A model generated the notes under the pieces. That model searched no databases. It was not told where the DNA came from and saw only the letters and a list, made by a program, of their open reading frames with translations. 64,000 nucleotides of DNA from Phycisphaerae bacterium (GTDB lineage: Bacteria > Planctomycetota > Phycisphaerae > UBA1845 > UTPLA1). A program made the translations under genes and the position numbers. This document shows positions 52,225 through 62,483 of this stretch, piece by piece (position 1 is the first letter of the stretch; each line of letters starts with the position of its first letter). The stretch covers positions 310,001-374,000 of the forward strand of contig JAHBXN010000001.1 in assembly GCA_019636475.1 (NCBI GenBank). Direction: 5' to 3'.

Positions 52225-53220
52225 TTAACCGCCACGATCGCCGTACCCATGCGGGTGCGAAGCGTGCCATTTCCAGGCGCTGGCGACGATATCCTTGAGT
52301 TCCGTATATCGTGGACGCCAGCCCAGTTCCCGCTGCACCAGCGACGAATCGGCGTACAATACGGGAACATCTCCCGCGCGACGAGGCGATTCCACGATCG
52401 GAATCGCGTGCCCCGTCACCACGCGGGCAGCGTTGATCACCTCGCGCACACTCGCCCCGCGGCCGGTGCCGGTGTTGTAGAACCGCCGATCGCCGGGCGA
52501 GAGCGCGTCCAACGCGAGGGCGTGCGCGTCCGCCAGATCATCCACGTGGACATAATCCCTCACGCAGGTACCGTCGGGAGTTGGGTAATCCGAGCCGAAA
52601 ATGTGCACGGCCTCGCGCTGACCGAGTGCCACTTTCAGGACATTCGGAATCAAATGCGATTCGGGATTGTGATCTTCCCCGATCGACCCATCGTCGCTCG
52701 CACCGGCCGCGTTAAAGTAACGCAATGCCGCGAAACCCAATCCCCATGCCTCGGCGGAATCAGCCAGCATCCACTCGACCGCCAGCTTGTTCCGGGCATA
52801 CGGGCTCGCGGGATTCGGCGTCATGCTTTCAGTAAGAGGCATTCGTTCGGGCGTGCCATAGATCGCGCATGTGGAACTGAACACAAGGCGTTTCACGCTG
52901 TGCTTCTGCATCACTCGTAGTAGGTCAATCGTCTTTGCAACGTTGTTGTGATAGAAGCGCAGTGGCTGTCTGACCGATTCGCCCACTTCAATAAACGCCG
53001 CAAAATGCATGACGGCGTCAAACCGTTCCCCATCGAACAACGCATCAAGTCGGACGCAGTCGTCCAGATCAAAGGCAAACAGGCGCGCGCCCGGCGCCAC
53101 CGCCGCCCGATGACCTGAGCAGAGGTTGTCGAGCACGGCCACTTCATGTCCAGCCGCCATCAGAGAGCGAATGCAATGGCTTCCGACATAACCCGCGCCG
53201 CCCGTAACCAGTACCTTCAT
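52225..53220 (-). CDS. galE: UDP-glucose 4-epimerase
   Basis: The protein has 331 residues. The ATG at 53220 follows GGAG by six bases. NAD-binding TGGAGYVGSHCIRSL, LDNLCSGH, FSSTCAIYG (Ser/Thr) and YARNK (catalytic Tyr-x-x-x-Lys), then RYFNAAGA, match GalE. It interconverts UDP-glucose and UDP-galactose for polysaccharide synthesis. It is co-directional with, and about 35 bases downstream of, the pyruvate/PEP-binding-domain gene. Confidence 0.93.
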   Translation of the reverse strand: MKVLVTGGAGYVGSHCIRSLMAAGHEVAVLDNLCSGHRAAVAPGARLFAFDLDDCVRLDALFDGERFDAVMHFAAFIEVGESVRQPLRFYHNNVAKTIDLLRVMQKHSVKRLVFSSTCAIYGTPERMPLTESMTPNPASPYARNKLAVEWMLADSAEAWGLGFAALRYFNAAGASDDGSIGEDHNPESHLIPNVLKVALGQREAVHIFGSDYPTPDGTCVRDYVHVDDLADAHALALDALSPGDRRFYNTGTGRGASVREVINAARVVTGHAIPIVESPRRAGDVPVLYADSSLVQRELGWRPRYTELKDIVASAWKWHASHPHGYGDRGG

Positions 53221-53256
53221 GCCGATCTCCGCCCGAAACATCCAACGCACGCACCG

Positions 53257-55626
53257 TCACGGTTTCACCAGATAGGCCAGCGCTCGGTCCTCATTGCCGT
53301 TCATATCCACCCGCAAGAATCGCCCGCCCGCGACCGACGGCACATGGATCACGCGTATGACGTTGCCGAGCGTGCCTGCATCGGGGATGAGGTCAGAAAG
53401 GCAGTTTGCCGATCCGCTCAGGAAGGTTTCATTGAATCGATTGCGTCGATCATCCGGATAAAGAGGCAGGTAAACGATTCTGGCCTCGACGAGATCCTGA
53501 AAGAAATGCGTTCCGTATGACACTTCGGGCACATACCCGTCCTTCTCTCGCGCCACCTCGATCAGCATGCTCGCTCGATTGATATCGGCATATGAAACCG
53601 GAACGCCAAGCCGGATGTCATTGCTCCCCCACCGGCCCGGGCCGATCAATATGAACTTCCGGCCCGTCAGTTTCTCGTTCAGACGTCCGATCGCGCGGGC
53701 AATCTCGACGCGGCCTTCCCGTGTCGGCACCATGTCGTAATCACGCGGATCGATATACACGACGTATTCGATTTGAGATACAGCGCCTGAGCGAATGAAC
53801 TTATTGGCACTGAAAACGACGCGCTCGTCGGAGACATCCGTGGGAATCGCCACGGCCTCGGATTCTCCATACTGATTGAGTGTGCGACACTGAAGAATGT
53901 AGAGCCGCTCACCGTCGTGCGCAAACTCGACGTCCACGGCATTTCCGTACGTGTCCTCCAGCTTTCGAAGGATTCGTCGAAGCTGTTCAGGGAGGATGCC
54001 TTCATTCATCAGCTTGTCGAACGTAATGTACAAATCGCGATGCGGCGCGTCGATGTAAGTCCCCATCGGCGGCACGAGCATGCCGTCGCGCCGAATCGAC
54101 ACGCAGCGATCAAGCATCGGAAAATCCGCCGCGTGCTCAAGCAACTGCTCCAGCCTGATCGACTCCAGGCGATTCGTCTCCACGTTTATTACGTCAATCG
54201 TGCGCTGCGCGTTGGATAGAATCTCGTTCGTGCTCGACTCGAAGCGCAATGTCGGCAGACCCAGCGCCGCGAGCCGCGGCGATTCGCCGGCCACCCGATC
54301 GACGGCGCGCGTTCCAAGGCCCATGACGATTCGGACCAGGCCGTCCTCTTTCTTGATCCGCGGACTCCATCGGTACTCGTTTCGGCTGAATGCCACGCCC
54401 GCAAAAGCCGGTGCGAAGTAAGGACCGAATCGTTTCCCGACGACCTTCTGGATCAGAACCGCCATGTCCTCTTCATAGTCGATGAGATCGTGCTCGCGTC
54501 GATAGAGCAACGGATCCGGCCCCAGCGCGCTGGCGTACACTTCGGCAATCGCGCCCAGGAGCGCACTGAGCCGATCGTCCATCGATCCCTGGTTGGCCAC
54601 GAAAAGACTGGCGTATTTCCCGCTGAATGCCGTACCGAAACGATCTTCGAGCAGGCTGCTCGACCGGACGATCAGTGGATGATCGCCAATCTTGACCAGC
54701 ATGTTACGCAACTGATCGACAATGCCGGACGGAAAATCAGCGTTGCGAAACACGGATCGAATCAGTCGATATTCCTTGTGAATCTCGTCAGACGTCTTGT
54801 ATTTCTGATTCTGATATTCACCCAGTCCGTTGAATGCGATGAAATCCTCGATCACATCCGAACGGAGGTAGTACGATTCGGGCATCGAAAGCGCGTAGCT
54901 TTCCGCCGGCGCGCCGGTGGGTGAATAGGTCGAAGTCGCGGCAGGTGTTGCGGAGTCCGGCGTACCGCCATGTCGCCGTGCGCTGAGAATCGTCGCGGCG
55001 AGGTACATTCCGGCGGCTTTGCCGCCGACCCGGCCCATTCCCGCCTCAGGGCCGATCGTGCGCTCGATAATCCCTTCAAAGTCGCGGATGCGCAACCACT
55101 TCTTCGCAATTGCGATGAACTCGAGTTGATCGCTGATCAGATGCCGGATGAGCCCGACGCGAATACCCATCGCCTCGTCGGGAGTCAGTTGCAATTCCCC
55201 TTCGGGCAGTGCGCAAAAACGGCGGACCGTATCGGCCAGAAGTCGAAATGACACCGAACCCAGCGTGACGATCGCGCGAAGCTTGTCCGCCTCTTCCCGC
55301 TTCAATGTCAGGTTGACAATCTCGTCGATTTCGTGCGCCCGAAGATTCTCCACGACGTACCGGCGCGTAATCTGGTTCACGAGGTCGCGTTCGACCAGAT
55401 CTCCACGCGGCGCATTGGCAACATTCGGATTCAACGGATCGACGCCTGCGGTCGTCGTACGACCGGCCGCCGCCCGCGCTTCCTCATAAACCTGATCGAT
55501 TGATACAACACCCTTCTCATGGAGGGTGAAGAGAAGCTGGCGCAGAATTCGATCGGTCAGATGCGGATAAATCGTCAGATGCTCGTCCAGCCGCTCCGCT
55601 GCCCGCGTGTCCGCTCTGCCAGGCAT
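53257..55626 (-). CDS. PEP/pyruvate-binding (PPDK N-terminal) domain protein without the swivelling domain
   Basis: The protein has 789 residues. The ATG at 55626 follows GAGGAG by five bases. A helical N-terminal region (about 1-190) precedes the ATP-grasp-like pyruvate-binding domain: MGRVGGKAAGMYLAA, HPLIVRSSSLLEDRFGTAFSG and VDVEFAHDGERLYILQCRT. The phosphohistidine (swivelling) domain and the PEP-barrel of PEP synthase or PPDK are absent. The tail (FILIGPGRWGSNDIRLGV, SYGTHFFQDLVEARIVYLPL) is a distinct conserved domain. It may be a phosphotransferase with a separate acceptor. The exact reaction is unknown. Confidence 0.82.
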   Translation of the reverse strand: MPGRADTRAAERLDEHLTIYPHLTDRILRQLLFTLHEKGVVSIDQVYEEARAAAGRTTTAGVDPLNPNVANAPRGDLVERDLVNQITRRYVVENLRAHEIDEIVNLTLKREEADKLRAIVTLGSVSFRLLADTVRRFCALPEGELQLTPDEAMGIRVGLIRHLISDQLEFIAIAKKWLRIRDFEGIIERTIGPEAGMGRVGGKAAGMYLAATILSARRHGGTPDSATPAATSTYSPTGAPAESYALSMPESYYLRSDVIEDFIAFNGLGEYQNQKYKTSDEIHKEYRLIRSVFRNADFPSGIVDQLRNMLVKIGDHPLIVRSSSLLEDRFGTAFSGKYASLFVANQGSMDDRLSALLGAIAEVYASALGPDPLLYRREHDLIDYEEDMAVLIQKVVGKRFGPYFAPAFAGVAFSRNEYRWSPRIKKEDGLVRIVMGLGTRAVDRVAGESPRLAALGLPTLRFESSTNEILSNAQRTIDVINVETNRLESIRLEQLLEHAADFPMLDRCVSIRRDGMLVPPMGTYIDAPHRDLYITFDKLMNEGILPEQLRRILRKLEDTYGNAVDVEFAHDGERLYILQCRTLNQYGESEAVAIPTDVSDERVVFSANKFIRSGAVSQIEYVVYIDPRDYDMVPTREGRVEIARAIGRLNEKLTGRKFILIGPGRWGSNDIRLGVPVSYADINRASMLIEVAREKDGYVPEVSYGTHFFQDLVEARIVYLPLYPDDRRNRFNETFLSGSANCLSDLIPDAGTLGNVIRVIHVPSVAGGRFLRVDMNGNEDRALAYLVKP

Positions 55627-56019
55627 CACCGCTCCTCAGATCCATCGCCCAATGGAGATGGCGGGCGCCGGCGTCCGTCCCCACTCCACCGGCCATCGGC
55701 CCCCAACGATTCGCTGTCGGGTATCTTAACTGCGATGCTGTTCAGCCGCCCAACTCGACGGCATTAGTTGCACAACTACTTGCCAAGTATTAGCTTATAT
55801 CGAAAACCACGTCGACGACATTTGCCGTTGGCGTTCCAAAACGCTCCGATTCGCTTCACCGCTCGGCTGAGTACATCCACAGGCAACTCCCCCAGACTAC
55901 TGTCGCATTGCGAAATTGTCGATTGGAGCGTATCATGCCGTGCTCGACCGATCGGGTACGGACCTCCGGTCAGCCAAGTGGAACCCGTAAATCTGCGACA
56001 TTCTGATGCGAAAGGCGAA
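55627..56019. other. Intergenic region upstream of rpsU
   Basis: About 390 bases between divergent genes. An AT-rich patch (TTGCACAACTACTTGCCAAG to TTAGCTTATAT, about 55766-55800) is the likeliest promoter zone for rpsU, but spacing to a -10 box is ambiguous. The remainder shows no gene. Confidence 0.4.
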
Positions 56020-56031
56020 GTGACGTTCAGT

Positions 56032-56223
56032 ATGATCAAAGTCAAACCACGACCCGGTGAACCTGTTCAGCAACTGATGCGGCGGCTCAAGAAGCTCTGT
56101 GAACGCGAAGGTGTCCTTCGCGAGATGAAGCGAACAGCATACTACGAGAAGCCGTCGGATCGAAACCGGCGCAACAGCCGTAAGTCGAAGCGACGCATCC
56201 AGAAGACGCCGGGCAGCTTCTGA
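56032..56223 (+). CDS. rpsU: Small ribosomal subunit protein bS21
   Basis: The protein has 63 residues: IKVKPRPGEPVQQLMRRLKK, then CEREGVLREMKRTAYYEKP and a basic tail. This is the typical bS21 sequence, which sits near the 3' end of 16S rRNA and helps mRNA binding. A GTG at 56020, four bases after AAGGCGAA, is an alternative start and has the better ribosome site. A strong terminator follows about 55 bases after the stop. Confidence 0.95.
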   Translation: MIKVKPRPGEPVQQLMRRLKKLCEREGVLREMKRTAYYEKPSDRNRRNSRKSKRRIQKTPGSF

Positions 56224-56279
56224 TCGGGTCGCGCCTTCGCAGCACAACGATCGCAGAGCAAATTCAGCAGTGCACCTCC

Positions 56280-56309
56280 AGCGGATCCGGTTCGGGTCCG
56301 CTTTTTTTT
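56280..56309 (+). terminator. Rho-independent terminator of rpsU
   Basis: AGCGGATCC (56280-56288), loop GGTTC, GGGTCCGCT (to 56302): a 9-bp stem with one G-U pair, followed by a run of eight T (56302-56309). Confidence 0.93.
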
Positions 56310-56446
56310 GCACAGCGTCAAAAGAGCCGCTTCAATCATCGCCGAGACGATTGAATCAATGATACGTCGGCGCAGTCATTTCACAGCACGGGCCCGACGT
56401 GATGAGCAATCGCGACGGCATCACGATCGGAGGCATCGTCCCACAC

Positions 56447-56923
56447 ATGGCAAATACGCAGTACTGGCTCTTCAAGTCGGAATCGTCGGACTATTCGATC
56501 GACAACCTCCAAAGCGATGGCCGAACGCACTGGGACGGCGTCCGAAACCACCAGGTGCGGAACTACATGCGCGACAACATGAGAGTCGGCGACCGAGTCT
56601 TGTTCTACCATTCGAATTCTAATCCGATCGGCGTTGCGGGCCTCGCGCGTATCTGCCGAACCGCCTATCCGGATCATACGGCGCTCGACCCGACAAACCC
56701 GCATTTCGACGCCCGATCGACAAAGGCAGACCCGATCTGGTTGATGGTGGACATCGAATTTGAGGCGAAGTTCCGCGAGATCGTCACCCTCGATCGTCTC
56801 CGCGCCACAAAAGACCTGGACGGCCTGCTCGTACTCAAACGCGGCCAGCGTCTGTCGATCATGCCGGTCGAACAGCGGCATTTCGCCCGGATTGAGAAAC
56901 TCGGAATGAGCCCTGCCAAGTGA
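56447..56923 (+). CDS. EVE-domain protein
   Basis: The protein has 158 residues from MANTQYWLFKSES. EVE/PUA-like landmarks: YWLFKSESSDYSIDNL, WDGVRNHQVRNYMRDNMRVG and DRVLFYHSNSNP. EVE domains bind modified bases in nucleic acid; the family of short single-domain proteins in bacteria is widespread, with unknown targets. GTG and ATG starts at 56399 and 56402 are possible but add an unconserved segment. GGAGG lies 13 bases upstream of the chosen start. Confidence 0.88.
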   Translation: MANTQYWLFKSESSDYSIDNLQSDGRTHWDGVRNHQVRNYMRDNMRVGDRVLFYHSNSNPIGVAGLARICRTAYPDHTALDPTNPHFDARSTKADPIWLMVDIEFEAKFREIVTLDRLRATKDLDGLLVLKRGQRLSIMPVEQRHFARIEKLGMSPAK

Positions 56924-57131
56924 ACCGTATAGCGACCAGCATTCGCCGAGCCCCGCGCGAAGTGCAGTCCGCAATCCGTATCGTTCTCCAACCCCGCCCG
57001 GGCCGGGGAGACGCGGTGAAGGCCGATTTGCGTCTGTCCGCCTGACGCCGTAAAACTCACGCCATTCGATTCCGATCAGCGACACTGCGCGCTCTTCGAC
57101 ACGACCGCATCTGGACCATAGGAGGATTGCC

Positions 57132-58361
57132 GTGGAAACCCTTCTGGATCGCTTTATTCGTTACGTCAAGGTTGAAACCACCGCGAAGGAGGATTCACCG
57201 ACCTACCCAAGCACACCCGGACAGCTCGATCTAGGCCGGATGCTGGCCGATGAACTCCGCGCATTGAAGCTGGAAAACGTCACGATGGATGAGCACGGCA
57301 TCGTGATGGCGACCGTTCCGGGCAATGTCGCGGGCGCGCCCACGATCGGCTGGTGCTCGCATGTTGACACATCGCCCGAATTCACGGCGAAGGACGTGAA
57401 GCCGCAGATCGTGAAGAATTATGACGGAAAGGATATCACCCTGCCCGGCGATAAGTCGCGCGTCATCAAGGTCGACGAATGCCCCGCATTAACCAATATG
57501 ACGGGCAAGACGCTGATCACCACGGACGGCACCACGCTGCTTGGCGCGGACGACAAGGCCGGGGTCGCAGTCATCATGTCCGCGGCCGCGCACATGATGG
57601 CCAATCCGCAAATCAAACACGGCCCCATCCGAATCATCTATACCTGCGACGAGGAGATTGGGCACGGAACGGACCATCTCGACCTTCAGAAGATAAACTG
57701 CACCTGCTGTTACACCCTCGACGGAGAAGACGAAGGCAATATCGAAAACGAGACATGGTCGGCCAACCTGGCAACCGTCACTATCACCGGGAAAAACATT
57801 CATCCCGGCTTCGCAAAGGGCCGCATGGTCAATGCGATTCGCCTTGCGGGCCAGTTCATCGAGCGCATTCCCTGGCACACGCTTTCGCCGGAAACGACTG
57901 AGGGCCGCGTGGGCTTCCTGCATCCGTACGTCATCGAAGGCGGAGTGCCGGAGGTGAAGCTGAAAGTGCTGCTCCGCTCATTTGTGACGAAGGAACTGGA
58001 AGATCAGGCAAATATCCTGAGAAACATCGCCGCAACGCTGAAAGCCGAACATCCTGCGGCGGAGATCAAGATTGATGTCACCGAGCAATACCGAAATATG
58101 CTGGAATACCTCAAGAAGGAGCCGCGCGCGACGAAGCTTGCGGAGCAGGCCATCCGCAATTCCGGAATCGAACCGAAGTATCAGAGCATCCGCGGCGGTA
58201 CCGACGGATCGCGCATGAGTGAAAAGGGGTTGCCAACTCCGAATCTTTCAACCGGCATGCACAACTTCCACTCGCCACTGGAATTCGCCTGTCTTGAGCA
58301 GATGGAAAATGCGGTCAAAGTGCTCGTCGAACTGGCTCAGTTGTGGGGCAAGGAAAAGTGA
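57132..58361 (+). CDS. pepT: Peptidase T (tripeptide aminopeptidase)
   Basis: The protein has 409 residues and a GTG start after AGGAGG. It removes the N-terminal residue of tripeptides in the cytoplasm. M20 metal-site motifs: CSHVDTSPEF (His, Asp), TLLGADDKAGVAV (bridging Asp), CDEEIGHGTD (Glu-Glu), TLDGEDEG, and the late GGTDGSRMSEKGLPTPNLST with HNFHSPLEF (His). Upstream of a peptide-transporter cluster, it fits a peptide-use role. Confidence 0.95.
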   Translation: METLLDRFIRYVKVETTAKEDSPTYPSTPGQLDLGRMLADELRALKLENVTMDEHGIVMATVPGNVAGAPTIGWCSHVDTSPEFTAKDVKPQIVKNYDGKDITLPGDKSRVIKVDECPALTNMTGKTLITTDGTTLLGADDKAGVAVIMSAAAHMMANPQIKHGPIRIIYTCDEEIGHGTDHLDLQKINCTCCYTLDGEDEGNIENETWSANLATVTITGKNIHPGFAKGRMVNAIRLAGQFIERIPWHTLSPETTEGRVGFLHPYVIEGGVPEVKLKVLLRSFVTKELEDQANILRNIAATLKAEHPAAEIKIDVTEQYRNMLEYLKKEPRATKLAEQAIRNSGIEPKYQSIRGGTDGSRMSEKGLPTPNLSTGMHNFHSPLEFACLEQMENAVKVLVELAQLWGKEK

Positions 58362-58484
58362 TGAAGTAATCGACGCGAGGCGTGCAGCCACCCAGGGCGG
58401 CCGCCGAAGGCCACGACAAGCGCAGGCCCTCCTGATCGCAACTACATTGGTGCCGCCGTCCGGAATTCAACCAAAGGAACATCG

Positions 58485-60842
58485 ATGTCCACTGAACCGA
58501 TTCAAATTCAGACCCAGCTTCCGGAAAACGCCTATCGCGAGTTGAAGCCCGGAGAGGCTTACACGCCGATGGTCCCCGCCGGAGTCACCGTGCCGGAGAT
58601 CACCGGCCGCTCGATCGCATTCGGGATTGTGATGAACATCATCTTCTCGATGGCGGCGACCTACCTGGCGCTGAAAGTCGGTCAGGGTATCGAGACCGCG
58701 ATTCCGATTTCGATTCTGGCAGTTGGCTTCTCCGGATTTATGCTGAGATCGGGCTCCCGCGCCAGCTCATTGCTCGAGAACGTGAACATTCTCGCCATCA
58801 GCACAACCAGCGGCATCGTCGCCGGCGGGACCGTGTTCACAATGCCGGCGATTTATATTCTCAACCTGAACGGCACGCTGAAGATCGACGGGCTTTCGCT
58901 GTTTCTCATGATATTTCTCGTTCCCCTGCTGGGAGCGATACTGGGTGTTCTGTTGCTTGTGCCGTTCCGGCGCTACTTCGTTCGAGACATGCACGGCAAA
59001 CTGCCTTTCCCCGAAGGCACCGCCACGAATGAAATACTCGTCACCGGCGCCAGCGGCGGCTCGCAGGCGATCGTATTGATTTACTCATTTCTACTGGGGA
59101 TGGTCTACAACTGGCTTTCCAGCCCGATGAAGCTCTTCAGCGAGGAATTCACCACGGCTGCAATCCCGAAAATCGAATCCTTCACGCATCGAATCAAGGC
59201 TGTGTTCTCACTCGGAACAGGCGCGGAGTTTCTCGGGCTTGGTTACATCATCGGTGTGCGCTACGCATCAATCATCGTGGCGGGGTCTTTTCTGTCGTGG
59301 TTTGTGATCATCCCGCTGCTTGCACCGCTCAATTACCAGCATGTCCTCCAAATCAATGGTGAAGCCGAGGCCCATCATGGCGAGATCGACTCGACCCGGT
59401 TGCTCACGCTGCCCATGACGATGGCGGCATCCCTCGATCGACTGGCCGACAAGGAGCTGAGCGACCAGGAAAAACTTGATCTGCGCAATGCCGCAATCGC
59501 GGAACTGCGCCCGGCGTTCATGGAGGCGGGTCATCCCCTGACCAAGAAGGACGCAATGATCACGGTCAAATCGGCCGGCAAAGAGTGGAAAATCCGCGAC
59601 GAAAAGCGAACGTACGAGCTCAAGGCCGACGCCGAGTCGGGCGGCATTTCAGTGATGGGGCTGCTTCCCGGTGCGGACGACCTGTTTCTTGCAATTCCAC
59701 GAAGCATCGGCATTGGCTGCATTTTTGCGGCCGGCCTTTTGTCCATTCTCAAAATGAGCAAAGTCATCGCCACGGCGCTTCGACAGGCGCTCGGCGGCCT
59801 GTTCAAATCCAGCGGCGGCTTGCAGGATCGTACCGACACCGACATTAGCTATCCCGTGTTGCTGCTCCTCGGACTGGTGACGGCCGCTGCCATCTGGGCG
59901 TACTTCAGGTTCGTCGCTCTTCACGACATCGCGGGCGTTGAGCGGTTATCTCTCATCGCACTGGTGCTGGCCATTTTTGTCGCGTTCGTGTTTACAACCG
60001 TTTCAGCCTGGGCGATCGCCATGATTTCCGTCACGCCGATTTCCGGCATGACTGTGACAACGATCATCATCACGGCCGTCGCGCTGCTTGCCGCCGGCTT
60101 GCCCAAAAGTGAGGCGGGCATGCTGGCGACGCTGCTGGTCGGCGGTGTCGTCGCTTCGGCGCTGTCAATGGCCGGCACCCTCGTCACTGAATTCAAGATC
60201 GGCTACTGGGTCGGCGCGAGCCCGAGGCGCATCCAATGGAGTGCGATTCTCGCATCCGTCCTGGCGTCCGCGGTCGTCACCGCCACGATCATGATTCTGG
60301 CCAAATCACCGGGATACGATTCCACAACAAGCACCGAAGCGCTCCAGGCCCCACAGGCGAACCTCATGGCAACCGCACTCAAGAGCTTCGTCGGTTCCGG
60401 CGACGTGCCATGGACGGTGTATGGCGTGGGCGTGGTAATCGCCTTGCTATTGCAGATGCTCGGTATTTCGCCGCTGGCGTTCGGACTCGGCATGTATCTG
60501 CCAATGGCTCTGAACACACCCATTCTCATCGGCGCGATTGTCGCGTGGATGGTGCAGAAAAGCTCAAGCGATCCGGCAAAAGTCAAGGGAAGAAACGACA
60601 AGGGCATCCTGCTCGCTTCCGGTCTCATCGCCGGAGCGGCGATCATCGGCGTGGTCAAGAGCGTAATAAAGCTCATCAGCAAGGACGTCCTTGACTCCGT
60701 AGACATCAGCTCCGTCGTGGGCGACGACGCAGCCCAGAACTGGGCCGGCCTCATTGCATTCGGGGTCCTCTGCTTGTTTGTCTATCTGGACTGCCTGCGC
60801 GCCAAGCCCAGCCAATCCACGGGTTCCTCGTTGCAGCATTGA
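58485..60842 (+). CDS. OPT-family oligopeptide transporter
   Basis: The protein has 785 residues and about sixteen membrane helices. The OPT start ELKPGEAYTPMVPAGVTVPE leads into ITGRSIAFGIVMNIIFSMAA and LALKVGQGIETAIPISILAVG. GKLPFPEGTATNEIL is also conserved in the family. A large soluble insertion (about 285-400) lies between helix groups. Substrates could be oligopeptides or metal chelates; the neighbouring pepT favours peptides. About 120 bases follow pepT. Confidence 0.9.
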   Translation: MSTEPIQIQTQLPENAYRELKPGEAYTPMVPAGVTVPEITGRSIAFGIVMNIIFSMAATYLALKVGQGIETAIPISILAVGFSGFMLRSGSRASSLLENVNILAISTTSGIVAGGTVFTMPAIYILNLNGTLKIDGLSLFLMIFLVPLLGAILGVLLLVPFRRYFVRDMHGKLPFPEGTATNEILVTGASGGSQAIVLIYSFLLGMVYNWLSSPMKLFSEEFTTAAIPKIESFTHRIKAVFSLGTGAEFLGLGYIIGVRYASIIVAGSFLSWFVIIPLLAPLNYQHVLQINGEAEAHHGEIDSTRLLTLPMTMAASLDRLADKELSDQEKLDLRNAAIAELRPAFMEAGHPLTKKDAMITVKSAGKEWKIRDEKRTYELKADAESGGISVMGLLPGADDLFLAIPRSIGIGCIFAAGLLSILKMSKVIATALRQALGGLFKSSGGLQDRTDTDISYPVLLLLGLVTAAAIWAYFRFVALHDIAGVERLSLIALVLAIFVAFVFTTVSAWAIAMISVTPISGMTVTTIIITAVALLAAGLPKSEAGMLATLLVGGVVASALSMAGTLVTEFKIGYWVGASPRRIQWSAILASVLASAVVTATIMILAKSPGYDSTTSTEALQAPQANLMATALKSFVGSGDVPWTVYGVGVVIALLLQMLGISPLAFGLGMYLPMALNTPILIGAIVAWMVQKSSSDPAKVKGRNDKGILLASGLIAGAAIIGVVKSVIKLISKDVLDSVDISSVVGDDAAQNWAGLIAFGVLCLFVYLDCLRAKPSQSTGSSLQH

Positions 60843-60896
60843 GAAATCCGATCTTTCCTTCAGCGGTGTTTCCGCGCCTACACACGGGGATAGCAC

Positions 60897-62447
60897 ATGA
60901 ACATGCCCGCGACCGGAACCCACTCCGGCATGTCGCCGATCAGGACGGATGACTCGGAACCCCCGCGGCAGGCGACGCGCGGCTTCCCGTTCAACTTCTG
61001 GCTGCTCAACACGATCGAAGCGGGTGAGCGTCTCGCGTTCTACCTCGTCTGGCCGATCCTGATGATCTACATCGCGCAAGCCGACGATCCCGGCGGATTG
61101 CATCGCTCCCAGGCAGACAAGGGAACGCTCATCTTCTGGTTCTCCCTGGTCCAGATCATCCTGCCGATCATCAGCGGCGGCTATGCAGATCGATACGGAT
61201 TCAAGCTGTCGCTCATGGTTTCGATGCTCATCAGCACCTCCGGATATGCGATAATGGGGATGGAGCATACATTTGCAGCGGCATTCTGGGGCATGATGCT
61301 CGTCGGCGTCGGCGCGGCGTTCTTCAAACCGGCGATTCAAGGCGCCCTTTCCCAGCTTCTGACACGCGAGCAATCGTCGATCGGATGGGGAATCTTTTAC
61401 TGGGTCGTCAATATCGGAGCGATGATCGGACACTGGATCTCGCCAATCATCCTCCTCTCGCCAACAACGCCGGGAACCTACCAGCGACTTTTCTTCATCG
61501 CAGCAGGTTGTTGCGCCTTCAATTTGATCGCCCTGCTGATCGTCTTCAGGGATGTGCCCAGCGGCGCTTCCAAAGAGGTGCATCCACTCAGGGTTCTTTG
61601 GAACACCGCCAGAAACATCGTCGAGCCGCGATTGCTCGCGTGGCTTCTGATCATGTCCTGCTTCTGGATGATGATGTACCAGCTTTGGGATGCTCAGCCG
61701 AATTTCATTCGCGACTGGATCAACAGCGAATCACTGGCCAGCGCGATGCCGGTCGAGCGCTGGCGTGAGTTGGGCGCCGATGGAAAGCTGCGCGTGCCGC
61801 AGCAGGTGTTGCTTTCGCTCAACAGCCTGCTCATTGTCGTGTTTGTTGTGCCGATTTCGTTCCTCGTTCGCAAACTTCGCAGCCTGTCCGCCATGTTGCT
61901 GGGAATGGGAGTTGTCACGCTGGGTGTCTTTGCGGCGGGGACGACCCAGAGCGCGTGGATCGTCCTCGCAGGCATCACGATGTTCTCCCTTGGCGAAATG
62001 CTGGTCGGACCCAAGAAGAGCGAGTACCTCGCCCTGATCGCACCCGCCGGAAAGAAGGCGCTCTACCTGGGCTATGTCGTCATCCCGACAGGCATCGGCC
62101 GCGGCGTCGGCAACAAGCTGTCGGGCTGGCTTTATCAGGAAGTGTGCGAAAAAGCGAACCTCTCGCTGAAGTATCTCGCCGAGCATACGCCGCTACTTGG
62201 CGAGAAGAAATGGGACGGCCGCGCCGCTTCGCTCGAAAAGGTGACTGGCATCAGTCGAACCGACGCGTTCTCAAAGCTGCAGGAGGTGCTGAACGTCAAC
62301 TCGGATCAGGCGACCCAACTCCTGTGGGAAACCTATCACCCGCAGTATTACTTCTGGCTGCCATTCGTGGCGGTGGGTGTGGCCGCGGCAATTGCGCTGT
62401 TCATCTTCGGACAGATGGCGAAAAGGTGGGCGGACATGAACGCGTAA
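60897..62447 (+). CDS. POT/PTR2-like MFS transporter
   Basis: The protein has 516 residues and about twelve membrane helices. A POT-type N-terminus, NTIEAGERLAFYLVWPILMIY, is followed by GYADRYGFKLSLMVSM, FFKPAIQGALSQLL and GWGIFYWVVNIGAMIGHWISP. Family members are proton-coupled di- and tripeptide importers. The canonical ExxER motif (E-R-F/x) appears as EAGERL. It converges with the second POT gene. Confidence 0.85.
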   Translation: MNMPATGTHSGMSPIRTDDSEPPRQATRGFPFNFWLLNTIEAGERLAFYLVWPILMIYIAQADDPGGLHRSQADKGTLIFWFSLVQIILPIISGGYADRYGFKLSLMVSMLISTSGYAIMGMEHTFAAAFWGMMLVGVGAAFFKPAIQGALSQLLTREQSSIGWGIFYWVVNIGAMIGHWISPIILLSPTTPGTYQRLFFIAAGCCAFNLIALLIVFRDVPSGASKEVHPLRVLWNTARNIVEPRLLAWLLIMSCFWMMMYQLWDAQPNFIRDWINSESLASAMPVERWRELGADGKLRVPQQVLLSLNSLLIVVFVVPISFLVRKLRSLSAMLLGMGVVTLGVFAAGTTQSAWIVLAGITMFSLGEMLVGPKKSEYLALIAPAGKKALYLGYVVIPTGIGRGVGNKLSGWLYQEVCEKANLSLKYLAEHTPLLGEKKWDGRAASLEKVTGISRTDAFSKLQEVLNVNSDQATQLLWETYHPQYYFWLPFVAVGVAAAIALFIFGQMAKRWADMNA

Positions 62448-62483
62448 TGGCGCGTTTCATCAGCCCAGCCGACCGCTCGATCG

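Noticed and set aside
55768-56031. N-terminal extension of bS21
   Set aside because: bS21 is about 60-70 residues in bacteria. The extra 88 codons have no ribosomal-protein character and cover the promoter region.
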